A stretch of DNA of 64,000 nucleotides from positions 79,038 through 143,037 of the forward strand of contig DATMRT010000060.1 of the NCBI GenBank assembly GCA_035565975.1, read 5' to 3'. Source of the DNA: Ga0077530 sp035565975. GTDB lineage: Bacteria > Pseudomonadota > Alphaproteobacteria > Rhizobiales > Hyphomicrobiaceae. Made by a program: the position numbers and the translations under genes. Shown one piece after another: positions 1 through 8,728 of this stretch. The first letter of the stretch is position 1. The number at the start of each line of letters is the position of its first letter. A model generated the notes under the pieces. It made no database searches, was not told the DNA's origin, and was given only the letters and a program-made list of their open reading frames with translations.

Positions 1-144
1 CGCATCTTTCACGGCTATCGCATGATCGTCTTCGGCGGGCTGGTGGCGCTACTGCTGATCGTCCGCCCGCGCGGACTGCTCGACGAGGTGGCCGTCAACC
101 GCATCCAGCAAGCTTTGCGCAGAGGCCGCCATGCTGGAGATTGA
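1..144 (+). CDS. C-terminal end of a LivM-type ABC permease (partial)
   Basis: The reading frame is open from the window edge and stops at 142-144, giving the last 47 residues of a protein. It has one hydrophobic segment (VFGGLVALLLIV) followed by RPRGLL, the usual C-terminal motif of branched-chain amino acid ABC permeases (LivH/LivM family), inner-membrane components that carry amino acids or similar small solutes. The stop overlaps the ATG of the downstream ATP-binding protein gene by 14 nt, which is typical of a livM-livG pair. The rest of this transporter lies to the left of the window. LivM rather than LivH is inferred from gene order only. Confidence 0.8.
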   Translation, partial: RIFHGYRMIVFGGLVALLLIVRPRGLLDEVAVNRIQQALRRGRHAGD

Positions 145-847
145 CCGCCTCAGTGTCCGCTTCGACGGCATCGAGGCCCTGCGCGATCTTACGCTTTCGG
201 TGCCGCAGGGTGCGCGCGTCGGGGTGCTCGGGCCGAACGGCTCCGGCAAGACCACGCTCTACAATGCCATTTCCGGACTGATCGCCATTGCCTCCGGCAC
301 GATCCGCCTCGACGGCAAGACGATCTCGCACCGCGCGCCGCATGAGATCGCTGCTGCCGGCGTGGCGCGGACATTTCAGACCGTGCGCGCGTTCGATCGC
401 CTGAGCGTTTTCGACAACGCGGTTCCAGCTACGGGTCCGGCTGCCGCGCGCCCCAGCGCCGCCCGCGAGGCAGCCGCTGCCGCGCTCGAAACAGTGGGTC
501 TCGGTCCCCGACGGGACGCACTCGCGGGCGACCTCAGCTTCTACGAACGCCGCCGCCTCGAGATTGCGCGGGCCATCGCGCAGCATCCGCGCCTCGTGCT
601 CGCCGATGAGCCGACGGCCGGCCTGTCGCTCGCCGAATCCGAGCACGTGATCGGCCTCTTGAGCCGGGCGTTTGATGCCGCGACCACGATCTTGCTCATC
701 GAGCACCGGATCGACGCGGTGGAGGCTCTCTGTCCGCGCGCCCTTTTGCTCGCCGAAGGCCGGCTGGTGGCAGATACCGCGACCAGCGACATGCGCCGCG
801 ATCCGCAACTCGCCAGCGTGTATTTCGGATCGTACCTGACGCCATAG
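131..847 (+). CDS. livG: LivG-type branched-chain amino acid ABC transporter ATP-binding protein
   Basis: A 238-residue cytoplasmic ATPase of a high-affinity Liv-type importer. Walker A is GPNGSGKTT at residues 34-42, Walker B is RLVLADEP at about 154-161 and the switch histidine is H192. The ARTFQ motif near residue 80 is characteristic of LivG. The signature motif that is normally LSGGQ reads LSFYERRRLE here; degenerate versions are common in LivG proteins. The start overlaps the preceding permease gene, so the two are probably translationally coupled. No livF follows: after the stop there are about 180 non-coding bases. The substrate may be an amino acid, amide, urea or aromatic acid and cannot be told from this sequence. 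Confidence 0.9.
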   Translation: MLEIDRLSVRFDGIEALRDLTLSVPQGARVGVLGPNGSGKTTLYNAISGLIAIASGTIRLDGKTISHRAPHEIAAAGVARTFQTVRAFDRLSVFDNAVPATGPAAARPSAAREAAAAALETVGLGPRRDALAGDLSFYERRRLEIARAIAQHPRLVLADEPTAGLSLAESEHVIGLLSRAFDAATTILLIEHRIDAVEALCPRALLLAEGRLVADTATSDMRRDPQLASVYFGSYLTP

Positions 848-1025
848 CGCAACAATCACTCGCGTCGACTGCAGCAGAGTTTCCGCAAAAACGCGATAAT
901 GTCGAAACCTGAATAAGTGTTCATTGCGAATATTGATTCGGTTGTAACTTGAAATTCATCACATAACCGACCATTTTCTGCATTACGCCGGGTTAATGTC
1001 GAAAAGTCGAAGGAGAGTGCTCGAA

Positions 1026-1496
1026 ATGATCAGAACTCTCGCAATATCCGCGGTCGCAGCCGCGGGGTTATTGCTCCTGCCCGGACAGGCCTCCGTGACC
1101 AACGCAGCGCCGTCGATCGCTCCCAAGATTGCCACGCCGGAAAGTGCGGTTGAGCAGGTGAGGCGGCGCGGCGGCGGGTTCCGCGGGGGACGCAGCTTCC
1201 GGGGCAGCCGCAGCTTCCGTGGCAGTCGCAGCTTCCGGGGCAGTCGTTCGTTCGGCCGCAGCTTCAGGGGTAGTCGCCGCTTCTACGGTGGCCGCAGCTA
1301 CAGCCGCCGCTGGGCCCACCGCCATCACCGTCATCGCTGGCGGCGCGGCGTCATCATCGGCGCCGGGTTCCCGTTCTTCTATGGCGCCGGATACTACGGC
1401 GGTTACTACGGCGGATGCGACTATTACTATCGCAAGTGGATGCGCACAGGCAGCCGCTACTGGCGCAACCGCTACTACGAGTGCCGCTACTGGTAG
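1026..1496 (+). CDS. Small exported Arg/Gly/Ser/Tyr-rich repeat protein
   Basis: About 156 residues. I chose the ATG at 1026 because GGAGAG lies just upstream and an in-frame ATG at 996 would put a charged stretch before the signal peptide. Residues 1-28 form a Sec signal peptide (MIRTLAISAVAAAGLLLLPG, cleavage near NAA). Then comes a low-complexity region built on the six-residue unit RSFRGS, a histidine/arginine-rich patch (WAHRHHRHRW), a hydrophobic Gly/Phe stretch and a Tyr/Gly-rich tail with two cysteines. Such proteins occur in many Hyphomicrobiales as hypothetical exported proteins. The composition suggests a surface or cell-wall role, or metal or polyanion binding, but no function is established. 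A terminator follows. Confidence 0.7.
   Translation: MIRTLAISAVAAAGLLLLPGQASVTNAAPSIAPKIATPESAVEQVRRRGGGFRGGRSFRGSRSFRGSRSFRGSRSFGRSFRGSRRFYGGRSYSRRWAHRHHRHRWRRGVIIGAGFPFFYGAGYYGGYYGGCDYYYRKWMRTGSRYWRNRYYECRYW
1191..1274 (+). repeat. 18-nt tandem repeat inside the exported RSFRGS protein gene
   Basis: Units of the type cgcagcttccggggcagt start at 1191, 1209, 1227 and 1257, with a shorter degenerate unit at 1245. They encode the repeated peptide RSFRGS. Differences between units are mostly silent (ccg/cgt, agc/agt), so the repeat is old or kept by selection on the protein. Confidence 0.8.
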
Positions 1497-1516
1497 GAGC
1501 GCAGAATCTAAATGAG

Positions 1517-1547
1517 AAAGGCCAGCGCGAGAGCTGGCCTTTTTCTT
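1517..1547. terminator. Bidirectional rho-independent terminator
   Basis: Stem arms AAAGGCCAGC (1517-1526) and GCTGGCCTTT (1533-1542) enclose a 6-nt loop and are followed by a T-rich run on the plus strand. On the minus strand the 3' side is also T-rich, so it can serve both the repeat protein gene and the convergent citrate synthase gene. Confidence 0.85.
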
Positions 1548-1572
1548 TGCCGTGACGCGGTAACGCCAAGCT

Positions 1573-2718
1573 TCAGCCGCGCGCGCCGATCGGCACATAG
1601 TCGCGAGCCTCAGGCCCGGTGTAGAGCGTCAGCGGCCGGATGAGAATGTTGTTGTCGAGCTGCTCGAGAACCTGAACGGTCCAGCCCGGCACACGCCCGA
1701 CAGCGAATATGGGGACGAACAGATCCTTCGGGATCTTGTGCAGGTAGTAGATGACGCCCGAGTAGAAGTCGACGTTCACGTTCACGCCGTGCCGCGCATA
1801 GGGCTTCATCTCGGCGACGAGCGATTCCAGAATTTCGTACCACTTGGGCTCGCCCATCTCCTTCGAGAGCCGCTTCACACCCTCACGCATGTGTCGCGCG
1901 CGCGGATCCTCCGCGCGATAGACGCGATGACCGAAGCCAGTGATCGGCTCTTTGGCGGCGCGCTTCGCCTTTACATACGCGGCCGTATTGGCCGGATCGC
2001 CGATCTCCTCGGCCATGCGCATGACGTCTTCCGCCGCGCCGCCATGTGCGGGACCGGAAAGCGCGGCAATTGCGGCCGTCATCGCGGCATGAATATTGGC
2101 GTCCGTGCCGATCACGACGCGCGCCGTGAACGACGATGCGTTCGATCCGTGCTCGGCATGGAGCACGAGATCGGTGTCGAGCAGCTTCGCGGCATCCTCG
2201 GACGGCTTCTCGCCTTTCAGCAGCCAGAGGAAGTTCGCCGCGTGGCCAAGAGCCGGGTCGGGCGCGAGCGGTGCGAGACCATTACGGATGCGCTCGTGCG
2301 CGGCGACGATCATCGGCACCTGCGAAGAGAGCCGCACGCCCTTGCGGATCGTAGCAGCCCGCGATGTATCCGCCGTCTCGGGATCGAAAGCCGCCAGCGC
2401 CGAGACAGCCGTGCGCAGCACGTCCATGGGGTGCGCGTGCTTCACGAGCTTGATCACATCGAGGACCCCGGCCGGCAGCGTCCGCGCGGCCTTCAGCTCG
2501 GCGTCGAAGGCCTTGAGCTCGGCGCCGGTCGGCAGCTCGCCGTGAATGAGCAGGTAGGCCGTCTCCTCGAAACAGGAGTGCGCCGCAAGATCGTGGATCG
2601 AGTAGCCGCGATAGCGCAGCTCCCCGGCTTTGCCGTCGATGAACGTCGTGCCCGACCGCTCGAAGTACACATCCTTGAGGCCCCGGTAGATGCGGGGCTC
2701 GTTGCCAGGTTCGGTCAT
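1573..2718 (-). CDS. Citrate synthase family protein (short form)
   Basis: 381 residues. Condenses acetyl-CoA with oxaloacetate, or propionyl-CoA in the methylcitrate branch, in the cytoplasm. The three catalytic residues are visible: H225 in GPAHGG, H264 in GFGHRVY and D317 in VNVDFYSG. The length of about 380 residues matches the short, dimeric citrate/2-methylcitrate synthase type rather than the ~430-residue GltA usual in Hyphomicrobiales, so this may be a second citrate synthase. The ATG at 2718 is preceded by GGGAGG. It is divergent from pta, which also uses acetyl-CoA. Preference for acetyl- or propionyl-CoA cannot be read from the sequence. Confidence 0.88.
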   Translation of the reverse strand: MTEPGNEPRIYRGLKDVYFERSGTTFIDGKAGELRYRGYSIHDLAAHSCFEETAYLLIHGELPTGAELKAFDAELKAARTLPAGVLDVIKLVKHAHPMDVLRTAVSALAAFDPETADTSRAATIRKGVRLSSQVPMIVAAHERIRNGLAPLAPDPALGHAANFLWLLKGEKPSEDAAKLLDTDLVLHAEHGSNASSFTARVVIGTDANIHAAMTAAIAALSGPAHGGAAEDVMRMAEEIGDPANTAAYVKAKRAAKEPITGFGHRVYRAEDPRARHMREGVKRLSKEMGEPKWYEILESLVAEMKPYARHGVNVNVDFYSGVIYYLHKIPKDLFVPIFAVGRVPGWTVQVLEQLDNNILIRPLTLYTGPEARDYVPIGARG

Positions 2719-2840
2719 GGTCTGCCTCCCGAGCCGTTTCGTATCATATCCCGGAACGGTACTTGCACCATTCCTGCCATCCCCTACAAGAGCATTCGAG
2801 ACCGCATTATCAATTCCGCAGCAGATCCGGGGAGAGGCGG

Positions 2841-3857
2841 ATGGACATCATTGCGTCATGCAAGGCCGCAGTGAAAGGGCGTGGACTGCGCGTTGTCCTG
2901 CCGGAAGGCGAGGACGAGCGTATCCTGCGTGCCGCGGCCGAGATCGCGCGGGAGGACATCGCCCGCCCGATCGTGCTCGCCAATGACAGCCATGCAGTTC
3001 GGGAAAGGCTCATGTCCCTCGGCGCGGGCGGGGGCGCCGTCCGCGTCCTAAGTCCCGAAAGCGACCCCGCCGGCGCAGAGCTCGCGGCCTACGTCGCAAC
3101 CAACCGTGAGCGCATGAACGAGCGCACGGCAGGCCGCCTCGTGAGAAAGCCCTTGTATTTCGGCGGCGCCCTCGTGGCGGTCGGACAGGCCGAGGCGCTG
3201 GTCGCAGGGGTCGCCAACCCGACGCGTCGCGTAATCGAGGCGGGCCTCATGACCATCGGTCCAGCCCCCGGGATCGCGACACCGTCGAGCTATTTCCTCA
3301 TGATCGTGCCCGGACGCGGCAGCGACGCCCCCCGCGCCCTGATCTTCGCCGATTGCGCAGTGAATGCTGACCCCAATGCCGAGGAACTCGCCGATATCGC
3401 CATCGCCTCCGCCGCGAGCGCGGAGACCTTACTCAGCGTCCCAGCACGCGTTGCCATGCTCTCATTCTCGACGCACGGCAGCGCTGCCCATCCGCGCGTC
3501 GAGAAAGTGCGCACGGCGCTCGCACTGGCCAGGGCGCGCGCCCCGGGTCTCATGATCGACGGGGAGTTGCAGGTCGACGCCGCGCTGTCGCTCGCCGTAG
3601 CGGCCAAGAAGGTGAAGGAGGAGAGCAACGTCGCGGGGCGCGCCAACGTGCTCGTCTTTCCGGATCTCGATGCGGGCAATATCGGCTACAAGCTCACGCA
3701 GGAACTTGCCGGCGCGCAGGCCATCGGGCCGTTTCTGCAGGGCTTCGCGCGCCCCGTATCGGATCTCTCGCGCGGCGCCAGCGTCGCCGACATCGTCGCG
3801 ACCGTTGCGGTGACACTCGCGCGCGCGGTGCCGCCGCAAACGGATGGCGCCGTCTAG
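2841..3857 (+). CDS. pta: Phosphate acetyltransferase
   Basis: 338 residues from the ATG at 2841, which has GGGGAGAGG just upstream; a start at 2763 would add a non-conserved tail. Interconverts acetyl-CoA and acetyl phosphate. The PTA_PTB fold is recognised from SSYFLMIVPG, FADCAVNADPNAEELADIA, LSFSTHGSA, the DGELQVDAA segment and VFPDLDAGNIGYKL. It is the short, single-domain form (~330 residues), lacking the N-terminal DRTGG/AAA region of long Pta proteins. No acetate kinase gene is next to it. It converges on the amidohydrolase gene and overlaps it by 4 nt. A phosphate butyryltransferase activity is a less likely alternative. Confidence 0.88.
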   Translation: MDIIASCKAAVKGRGLRVVLPEGEDERILRAAAEIAREDIARPIVLANDSHAVRERLMSLGAGGGAVRVLSPESDPAGAELAAYVATNRERMNERTAGRLVRKPLYFGGALVAVGQAEALVAGVANPTRRVIEAGLMTIGPAPGIATPSSYFLMIVPGRGSDAPRALIFADCAVNADPNAEELADIAIASAASAETLLSVPARVAMLSFSTHGSAAHPRVEKVRTALALARARAPGLMIDGELQVDAALSLAVAAKKVKEESNVAGRANVLVFPDLDAGNIGYKLTQELAGAQAIGPFLQGFARPVSDLSRGASVADIVATVAVTLARAVPPQTDGAV

Positions 3858-4660
3858 CGCTTCCAGCCGATCCAGTCGCAGATCGCATCCCCCATCATGA
3901 GCCTCTTGTCCGATTCGGGAATCCAATCGATCTCCTGGAAGTGCGTGACGCACTGCCGCCACGAGCACGGCATCTTGGTGATGTCCGTTCCCCAGAAAAG
4001 CCGACGCGGGCCGAAGGCGTCATAAAGCGCGCGGTAGTGTTTGTGCAGGCTGCGGAACGGATAGGCGTCGTCCGCGTAGAAGGGACCGCCCGTCAGCTTG
4101 ACCGCGACGTTCGGCAGCTTCGCGAGCGCCGTCAGATCCTTCATGCCGGCGAAGGCAGCGTCACCACCCTTGAAGATTCGCTCGGCGCCCATGTGATCCA
4201 CGATGAGCTTCAATCCCGGATGGCGGGCCGCAACCTCGCCGAGACGCGGCAGCCAGTGATCCGCGAGCAGCGCAACCGGCAAACCTGCCTTCTCCGCCGC
4301 GGGCCAAAGCCAGTCGATGGTGCCGTCGAGCGGCCAGTTCCGCTTTTCAGGTGAACTGAAGTAGAAGCGCAGGCCGAGCATGCCGGGGCGCTGCTTCCAG
4401 GTGGGCACGAGCGCGCGGCTTTCGGGCTTCTCGAGATGAAAATTGCCGAGGATCGCAAAGCGGCCCGGATAGGCCTTCACGGCTTCGATCGCGAGCTCGT
4501 TCGAATCCGGATCCCACATCGGCGGATGCAGGATCGCGCCATCGACGCCGGCTTCGTCCATCCCGCGAATGGCTTCATCGGCGAGGTAAGGGCGCTCGAG
4601 ATGGAGGTGCGTCGGCGTGCCCTTGGCCCAGAGATGCACCTGCGCGTCTATGATTGCCAT
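3854..4660 (-). CDS. Amidohydrolase-related (Amidohydro_2) protein
   Basis: 268 residues with the TIM-barrel amidohydrolase 2 fold. Visible family features are the N-terminal IDAQVHLW, LIVDHMG in the middle, and the C-terminal LFWGTDIT supplying the conserved aspartate. The first metal motif, often DAHVH, has Gln in place of the first His (DAQVH), a common variant in this subfamily. Members include lactonases, decarboxylases and hydrolases of aromatic or sugar lactone breakdown. No transporter or regulator beside it points to a substrate. The start has GGGAGCAGG upstream. Confidence 0.8.
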   Translation of the reverse strand: MAIIDAQVHLWAKGTPTHLHLERPYLADEAIRGMDEAGVDGAILHPPMWDPDSNELAIEAVKAYPGRFAILGNFHLEKPESRALVPTWKQRPGMLGLRFYFSSPEKRNWPLDGTIDWLWPAAEKAGLPVALLADHWLPRLGEVAARHPGLKLIVDHMGAERIFKGGDAAFAGMKDLTALAKLPNVAVKLTGGPFYADDAYPFRSLHKHYRALYDAFGPRRLFWGTDITKMPCSWRQCVTHFQEIDWIPESDKRLMMGDAICDWIGWKR

Positions 4661-4730
4661 TCAACCTGCTCCCTGCGTTTCGCCCTTTTGTTCTAAGACT
4701 AGGTCACGACAGGAATCCCGACAACGCAAA

Positions 4731-4758
4731 TGCGCCCGCCGATCACTCGGCGGGCGCA
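4731..4758 (-). terminator. Stem-loop terminator
   Basis: A perfect 12-bp stem, TGCGCCCGCCGA (4731-4742) and TCGGCGGGCGCA (4747-4758), with a 4-nt loop. It lies 29 nt beyond the stop codon of the PRC-barrel gene on the minus strand. The T tract is short. Confidence 0.65.
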
Positions 4759-4787
4759 TCGCTCACATGGTTGGGTCAATCGCCTCA

Positions 4788-5144
4788 TTAGTACATGGGC
4801 ACGCCATAGTGCTGATGCGTGCGGGTCTCCCAATTGCGATCTCCCCACACATCGTCGCTGAACTCCGGCGCGTCACGGAGTTGCTGCTCCGTAATGCCGG
4901 TGCGATATCCGCCGACAGAGGGATCGTACTTCAACGCCGCCCACGGCACGGGATAGTGACTGTGCCCAAGTCCGAGGAACCCGCCGAAACTCATGACGGC
5001 GTACGTCACCTTGCCCGAGAGCTTGTCGATAATGAGATGGTCGATCTCACCGACCTTCGCATCGCCGGCGCCGTAGACATTCGTGCCTTCGACGTCCTCA
5101 CTCGAGATGAGCTGATGATTGGGATGTTGGGTTGCAGTGGCCAT
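4788..5144 (-). CDS. PRC-barrel domain protein (cytoplasmic)
   Basis: 118 residues from the ATG at 5144, which has AAGGAG six bases upstream; an upstream start at 5180 lacks this. The PRC-barrel lies at roughly residues 12-65 (NVYGAGDAKVGEIDHLIID, YAVMSFGGFLGLG). PRC-barrel proteins of this type are small soluble proteins found near stress or photosynthesis genes; their ligands are mostly unknown. No signal peptide is present. The neighbouring gene at 5258 encodes an exported protein with the same domain, so the two are a cytoplasmic/exported pair of paralogues, each with its own terminator. Confidence 0.8.
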   Translation of the reverse strand: MATATQHPNHQLISSEDVEGTNVYGAGDAKVGEIDHLIIDKLSGKVTYAVMSFGGFLGLGHSHYPVPWAALKYDPSVGGYRTGITEQQLRDAPEFSDDVWGDRNWETRTHQHYGVPMY

Positions 5145-5224
5145 AACATGCTCCTTGACTGACTGGATTGCTGGGATCACGCGGCGTGCGAAGCACTACC
5201 GCTTCGATGCGCACATAAGCGGAA

Positions 5225-5246
5225 AGGGGCGCCGCGAAGCGCCCCT
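5225..5246 (-). terminator. Stem-loop terminator after the exported PRC-barrel gene
   Basis: AGGGGCGC (5225-5232) pairs with GCGCCCCT (5239-5246) around a 6-nt loop, followed on the minus strand by TTTCC. It is 12 nt beyond the stop codon at 5258. Confidence 0.55.
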
Positions 5247-5257
5247 CTTCGCTCAAT

Positions 5258-5758
5258 TCAGCGGGTCTGGCCCGTGCCACCGGAGGCTGGCGGGCTCGTC
5301 TGGCGCGCAGCCTTGGCCGGCCTCACATAGTCCGGCGCGGCCATGAGCTGATCCTTCGTGGCGTTGACCGTGAAGTAGGCCTGCCCGTCACTGTGGATCA
5401 TGCGCTTCACCTGATCGGTCGTCATCGAGACTTCCTTCTCGCCGATGCCGAGGAAGCCGCCGACGCCAATGACGATCGCGGTGATCTGACCCGAGTCGTT
5501 GATGAGAATGTCGTTCACGTCACCAATACGCTCGCCATTCATGTTGTAAACGCGGCTGCGCATAAAATCGCGGACGTTCCACGCACCCTTCACCTCTTCC
5601 GTCGGCGCCTGCGTCTTCATCTCGGTCCGCGCAGGCGGGCTCGATGCAGGCGGCTGCGTCGCAGCAGGCGGCGTCGACGGTGTCGTTGTGGTCGTCTGAG
5701 CGATGGCCGACGACGACATCAGAAGCGCGGCGCAAGCCGCGAGAACGGAGGCTTTCAT
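5258..5758 (-). CDS. Exported PRC-barrel domain protein
   Basis: 166 residues from the ATG at 5758 (GAGGAG upstream). Residues 1-21 are a clear Sec signal peptide (MKASVLAACAALLMSSSAIA, cut before Q). A Thr/Pro/Ala-rich linker of about 40 residues follows, then a PRC-barrel (YNMNGERIGDVNDILIND, AIVIGVGGFLGIGEKEV). The GGFLG(I/L)G motif is shared with the cytoplasmic paralogue at 4788. It is predicted to be periplasmic. Function unknown; the family is often annotated as photosystem reaction centre subunit H-like, which says nothing about its role here. Confidence 0.8.
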   Translation of the reverse strand: MKASVLAACAALLMSSSAIAQTTTTTPSTPPAATQPPASSPPARTEMKTQAPTEEVKGAWNVRDFMRSRVYNMNGERIGDVNDILINDSGQITAIVIGVGGFLGIGEKEVSMTTDQVKRMIHSDGQAYFTVNATKDQLMAAPDYVRPAKAARQTSPPASGGTGQTR

Positions 5759-5921
5759 AGGACTTGCTCCTCGAAAGTTTGTGATGAGATCAAAACGATC
5801 GGGGAGGGCGATGGTTCCGCTTGGACAGAGCGAAACCACGCCGCAAACACGGGGCTGAATGATTGCCGATGAGATTCAGATTCTGCGGCGCACAGCCTTC
5901 TGACGCCGGATCGGGCGGTCC

Positions 5922-6968
5922 TTAGACGACTAGCCCTTCCTTTCCATATTTTGCCGCGAGATCGCCGAAGGCCTTCCACGTCTTGGCGTCGACTTCGATG
6001 CCGTTCTTGAGGCGCTCCTGCTCGCGGCGATACTCGACTTCGCCGGGATACATGACCTCCGAGTAGCCCTCGGCCGGTGGCGTCGCCTTGAGGTAGCGCG
6101 CGAAGTCGGCGACCTCGGCCTTGAACTCAGCGAGCGGACGGAATGCCTCGACCTTGAACATGGCGAGGAAGCAGCCGTCGTTGTGCCGTCCTGTGGGATC
6201 GACGCCGAAACCGAGGCCGGGCAGCACCGCCGAGAGAACTTCCACGACCGCAGAAAGACCCGAGCCCTTGAAGCCTTCCGCGCCGCCGAGTGGCAGCAGA
6301 ACGCCACCCTTATCGTAGTCGAAAGGATCGGTCGTCGGCTTGCCTTCCTTGTTGACGATCCAGCCTTCGGGAATCTTGGTGCCCTTGGCCTGCGCAAGCT
6401 TGATCTTGCCGACAGCGACGCCCGACGTCGCCATGTCGAGCACGAACGGCCCTTCGAGATCGGATGGAATGGCGATCGAGATCGGGTTCGTGCCGAGGCG
6501 CGCCTCCTTGCCGCCGAAGGGCGCCACCGCCTTGGGGCTGCGGCCGCTGTCTGCCGTCATGATCGCGATGAAACCCTCGCGCGCCGCCATGAGCGGATAG
6601 GCGCCGAGACGGCCGACGTGGCTCTGGCGCAGGATCGTCGCTGCCGCCACGTTCGATTTCTTCGCCTTCTCCATGGTGAGCTTCGCTGCCCTCTCGGCGA
6701 CGACGAAGCCGAAGCCCCAGTTGCCGTCGACGACGGTCGTCGTGGCCGTCTCCTGTTTGATCTCGAAGGGCGCACCGGGGACGATGTGACCCTTGCCGAT
6801 GCGGTCGATGTAGGTCGGGATCGCGATCACGCCATGGCTGTCGTGGCCCGCGAGATTGGCGGCGACGCAGCCCTTCGCCACGGTATCGCCTTCTTCCTTC
6901 GAGGCCCCGGCGCACTGCAGCAATGTGCTGGCGATAGCGGTCAGGCGGTCGGCGGGGACGATCGGCAT
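5922..6968 (-). CDS. Ldh family (malate/L-lactate/ureidoglycolate-type) NAD(P)-dependent dehydrogenase
   Basis: 348 residues of the Ldh_2 family, which is distinct from classical Rossmann malate and lactate dehydrogenases. Family landmarks are GHDSHGV near residue 43 (catalytic His), RQSHVGRLGAYPLMAA, LGTNPISIAIP and a late GFKGSGLS. Members reduce 2-oxo acids such as 2-oxo-adipate, 2,3-diketogulonate or pyrroline carboxylate. The start has GAGGAAA upstream. It is divergent from the aminotransferase at 7124, with about 155 nt between, so a shared control region is possible. The substrate is not predictable. Confidence 0.85.
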   Translation of the reverse strand: MPIVPADRLTAIASTLLQCAGASKEEGDTVAKGCVAANLAGHDSHGVIAIPTYIDRIGKGHIVPGAPFEIKQETATTTVVDGNWGFGFVVAERAAKLTMEKAKKSNVAAATILRQSHVGRLGAYPLMAAREGFIAIMTADSGRSPKAVAPFGGKEARLGTNPISIAIPSDLEGPFVLDMATSGVAVGKIKLAQAKGTKIPEGWIVNKEGKPTTDPFDYDKGGVLLPLGGAEGFKGSGLSAVVEVLSAVLPGLGFGVDPTGRHNDGCFLAMFKVEAFRPLAEFKAEVADFARYLKATPPAEGYSEVMYPGEVEYRREQERLKNGIEVDAKTWKAFGDLAAKYGKEGLVV

Positions 6969-7123
6969 GGGCGTTTCCTCGAGCTGACGCGGCGGACTGG
7001 CGTTGATACGCGTGGCGGCGGGCCACCATGCACATTCCGCAGCTTCATTTGCATGTGCGGTCAGTCTAAGCTTGCCGCAATCGCGCTGTCACCTGTCCAG
7101 ACATGAACATGCGGAGCCCCGAA

Positions 7124-8422
7124 ATGACCCAGATGCAACGCAGTGCCGCCGAGATCGAGCTTGCCGAGCGTGCACGCAAGGTCCTTCCGGCCGGCACGTT
7201 CGGCAATACCGCCCTCGACATCGTGATCGCGCGCGGCAAGGGCGGGCATGTCTGGGACGTGTCCGGCAACGAGTACATCGACTATCTGCTGGGCTCTGGT
7301 CCCATGCTGGTCGGCCATTGCCATCCGAAGGTCGAGGCGGCCGTGCTCGAGCAGGTGCCGCTCGGCACGACCTTCTTCGTCAACAATCCGCATGGCATTC
7401 AGCTTGCGGAAGAGATCGTCGCAGCCGTGCCCTGTGCCGAGCAGGTCCGCTTCGTGTCGTCGGGATCGGAGGCCGATCTCTACGCGATGCGCGTCGCGCG
7501 CGCTTACAAGCGCCGCGACAAGATCCTCAAGTTCGAGGGCGGCTATCACGGCATGAGCGACTACGGTCTCATGAGCCTCGCGCCGAAGCGCCTTGCGAAC
7601 TTTCCGGCGCCAGTGCCGGATTCAGCGGGCATTCCGAAGTCCCTGCGCGAGGAAGTGCTCGTCGCACCGTTCAACGATCTCGCAGCCGTCGAGGGCCTTG
7701 TCTCACAGCACGGCAAGGAGATCGCCGCAATCATCGTCGAGCCTTTCCAGCGCCTCATCCCGCCGAAGCCGGGTTTCCTCGAAGGCTTGAGGAAGATCAC
7801 CGAGCAGAACGGCATCGTGCTCATCTTCGACGAGGTCGTCACCGGCTTCCGCTTTGCCTATGGTGGCGCGCAGGCCTACTACGGCGTGACGCCGGACCTC
7901 GCGACCTTCGGCAAGGTGATCGGCGGCGGCTTCCCGCTCGCCGCGATTGCCGGCAAGGCCGACATCATGCGCCACTTCGACAAGGCGGCTGTCGGCGAAG
8001 AGGACTTCACCGTTCAGATCGGCACGCTTTCGGGCAATCCGGTCGCATCGGCTGCGGGCCTCGCGACCATGCAGATCCTCAAAGAGCCCGGCGCCTACGA
8101 CAAGATTTTCGCGACCGGCCGCGCGCTCATGGACGGCATCTCCGAGCGCATTCGCGCGGCGAAGCTCCCCGCGCAGGTCATCGGCGAGCCGCCGCTGTTC
8201 GATGTGATCTTCGCCGAGGGCGATATCCACGACTATCGCGGCACGCTGCGCAGCGATGCGAAGATGCAGGGCGCGGTGAACCGCTCGCTGCTGGGCTCCG
8301 GCATCCTCAAAGGCGACAGCAAGTACTATCTCTCGCTCGCCCACACCGAAGCGGACGTGGCCAAGACGCTCGATGCCTGGGACGAGGCGATTCGCGCGCT
8401 GAAGGGCGCGAAGGCAGCGTAG
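7124..8422 (+). CDS. Class III aminotransferase, glutamate-1-semialdehyde aminomutase-like
   Basis: 432 residues from the ATG at 7124, which has GGAG seven bases upstream; an ATG at 7103 is possible but has no ribosome-binding site. PLP enzyme of fold type I. The PLP-binding lysine is K264 in TFGKVIGGGFP, preceded by the cofactor aspartate in IFDEVVTGFR. SSGSEADLYAMRVARA and the GGYHG motif are typical of the HemL-like subgroup. Alphaproteobacteria make 5-aminolevulinate with HemA (Shemin route), so this is more likely a HemL-like transaminase of amino acid or amine metabolism than a heme gene. Confidence 0.82.
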   Translation: MTQMQRSAAEIELAERARKVLPAGTFGNTALDIVIARGKGGHVWDVSGNEYIDYLLGSGPMLVGHCHPKVEAAVLEQVPLGTTFFVNNPHGIQLAEEIVAAVPCAEQVRFVSSGSEADLYAMRVARAYKRRDKILKFEGGYHGMSDYGLMSLAPKRLANFPAPVPDSAGIPKSLREEVLVAPFNDLAAVEGLVSQHGKEIAAIIVEPFQRLIPPKPGFLEGLRKITEQNGIVLIFDEVVTGFRFAYGGAQAYYGVTPDLATFGKVIGGGFPLAAIAGKADIMRHFDKAAVGEEDFTVQIGTLSGNPVASAAGLATMQILKEPGAYDKIFATGRALMDGISERIRAAKLPAQVIGEPPLFDVIFAEGDIHDYRGTLRSDAKMQGAVNRSLLGSGILKGDSKYYLSLAHTEADVAKTLDAWDEAIRALKGAKAA

Positions 8423-8563
8423 GAGCGATGATCGGGGCGCCGACTTGTAAAGGCGCCTCACGCCACTTATCCCGCGTTCTCCCCAGGACACACAGTGGCC
8501 GCGGCCACGCCTTGCTGCAGTCATCGCGCGCCCCTACCGTTGATGGGACGCACTGAGTCGCTG

Positions 8564-8728
8564 CTAAAGCAACGGACTTGAAATTCACCTCAGTTCGAGG
8601 CTAGGCGGGGAGTGAATTTCAAGTCCAAAGTTGCTTTAGAACGCTATGTATCTAAAGCGTCTTTGGACCTTAAATGCGCCTCTGAGGTCAACCCAAGCGT
8701 GGGTCGCATTTCAGGTCCGACGCTTTAG
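8564..8728. repeat. Paired asymmetric-hairpin element, copy 1 (upstream of gapR)
   Basis: 165 nt holding two adjacent long hairpins. Hairpin A (8564-8639) has arms 8564-8588 and 8612-8639: 25 perfect pairs interrupted by an AAA bulge in the 3' arm, exactly 10 pairs from the open end. A 12-nt linker follows. Hairpin B (8652-8728) has arms 8652-8678 and 8705-8728: 24 positions with one mismatch and a TTT bulge in the 5' arm, again 10 pairs from the open end. The outer arms are ctaaagcaac in A and ctaaagcgtc in B, so the element is nearly symmetric about its centre. Copies of the same architecture lie at 17507 and 40822. The 3' edge is 50 nt before the gapR start. Confidence 0.85.

Noticed and set aside
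1738..2874. 378-codon plus-strand frame opposite citrate synthase
   Set aside because: Antisense shadow; citrate synthase has all catalytic residues on the other strand.
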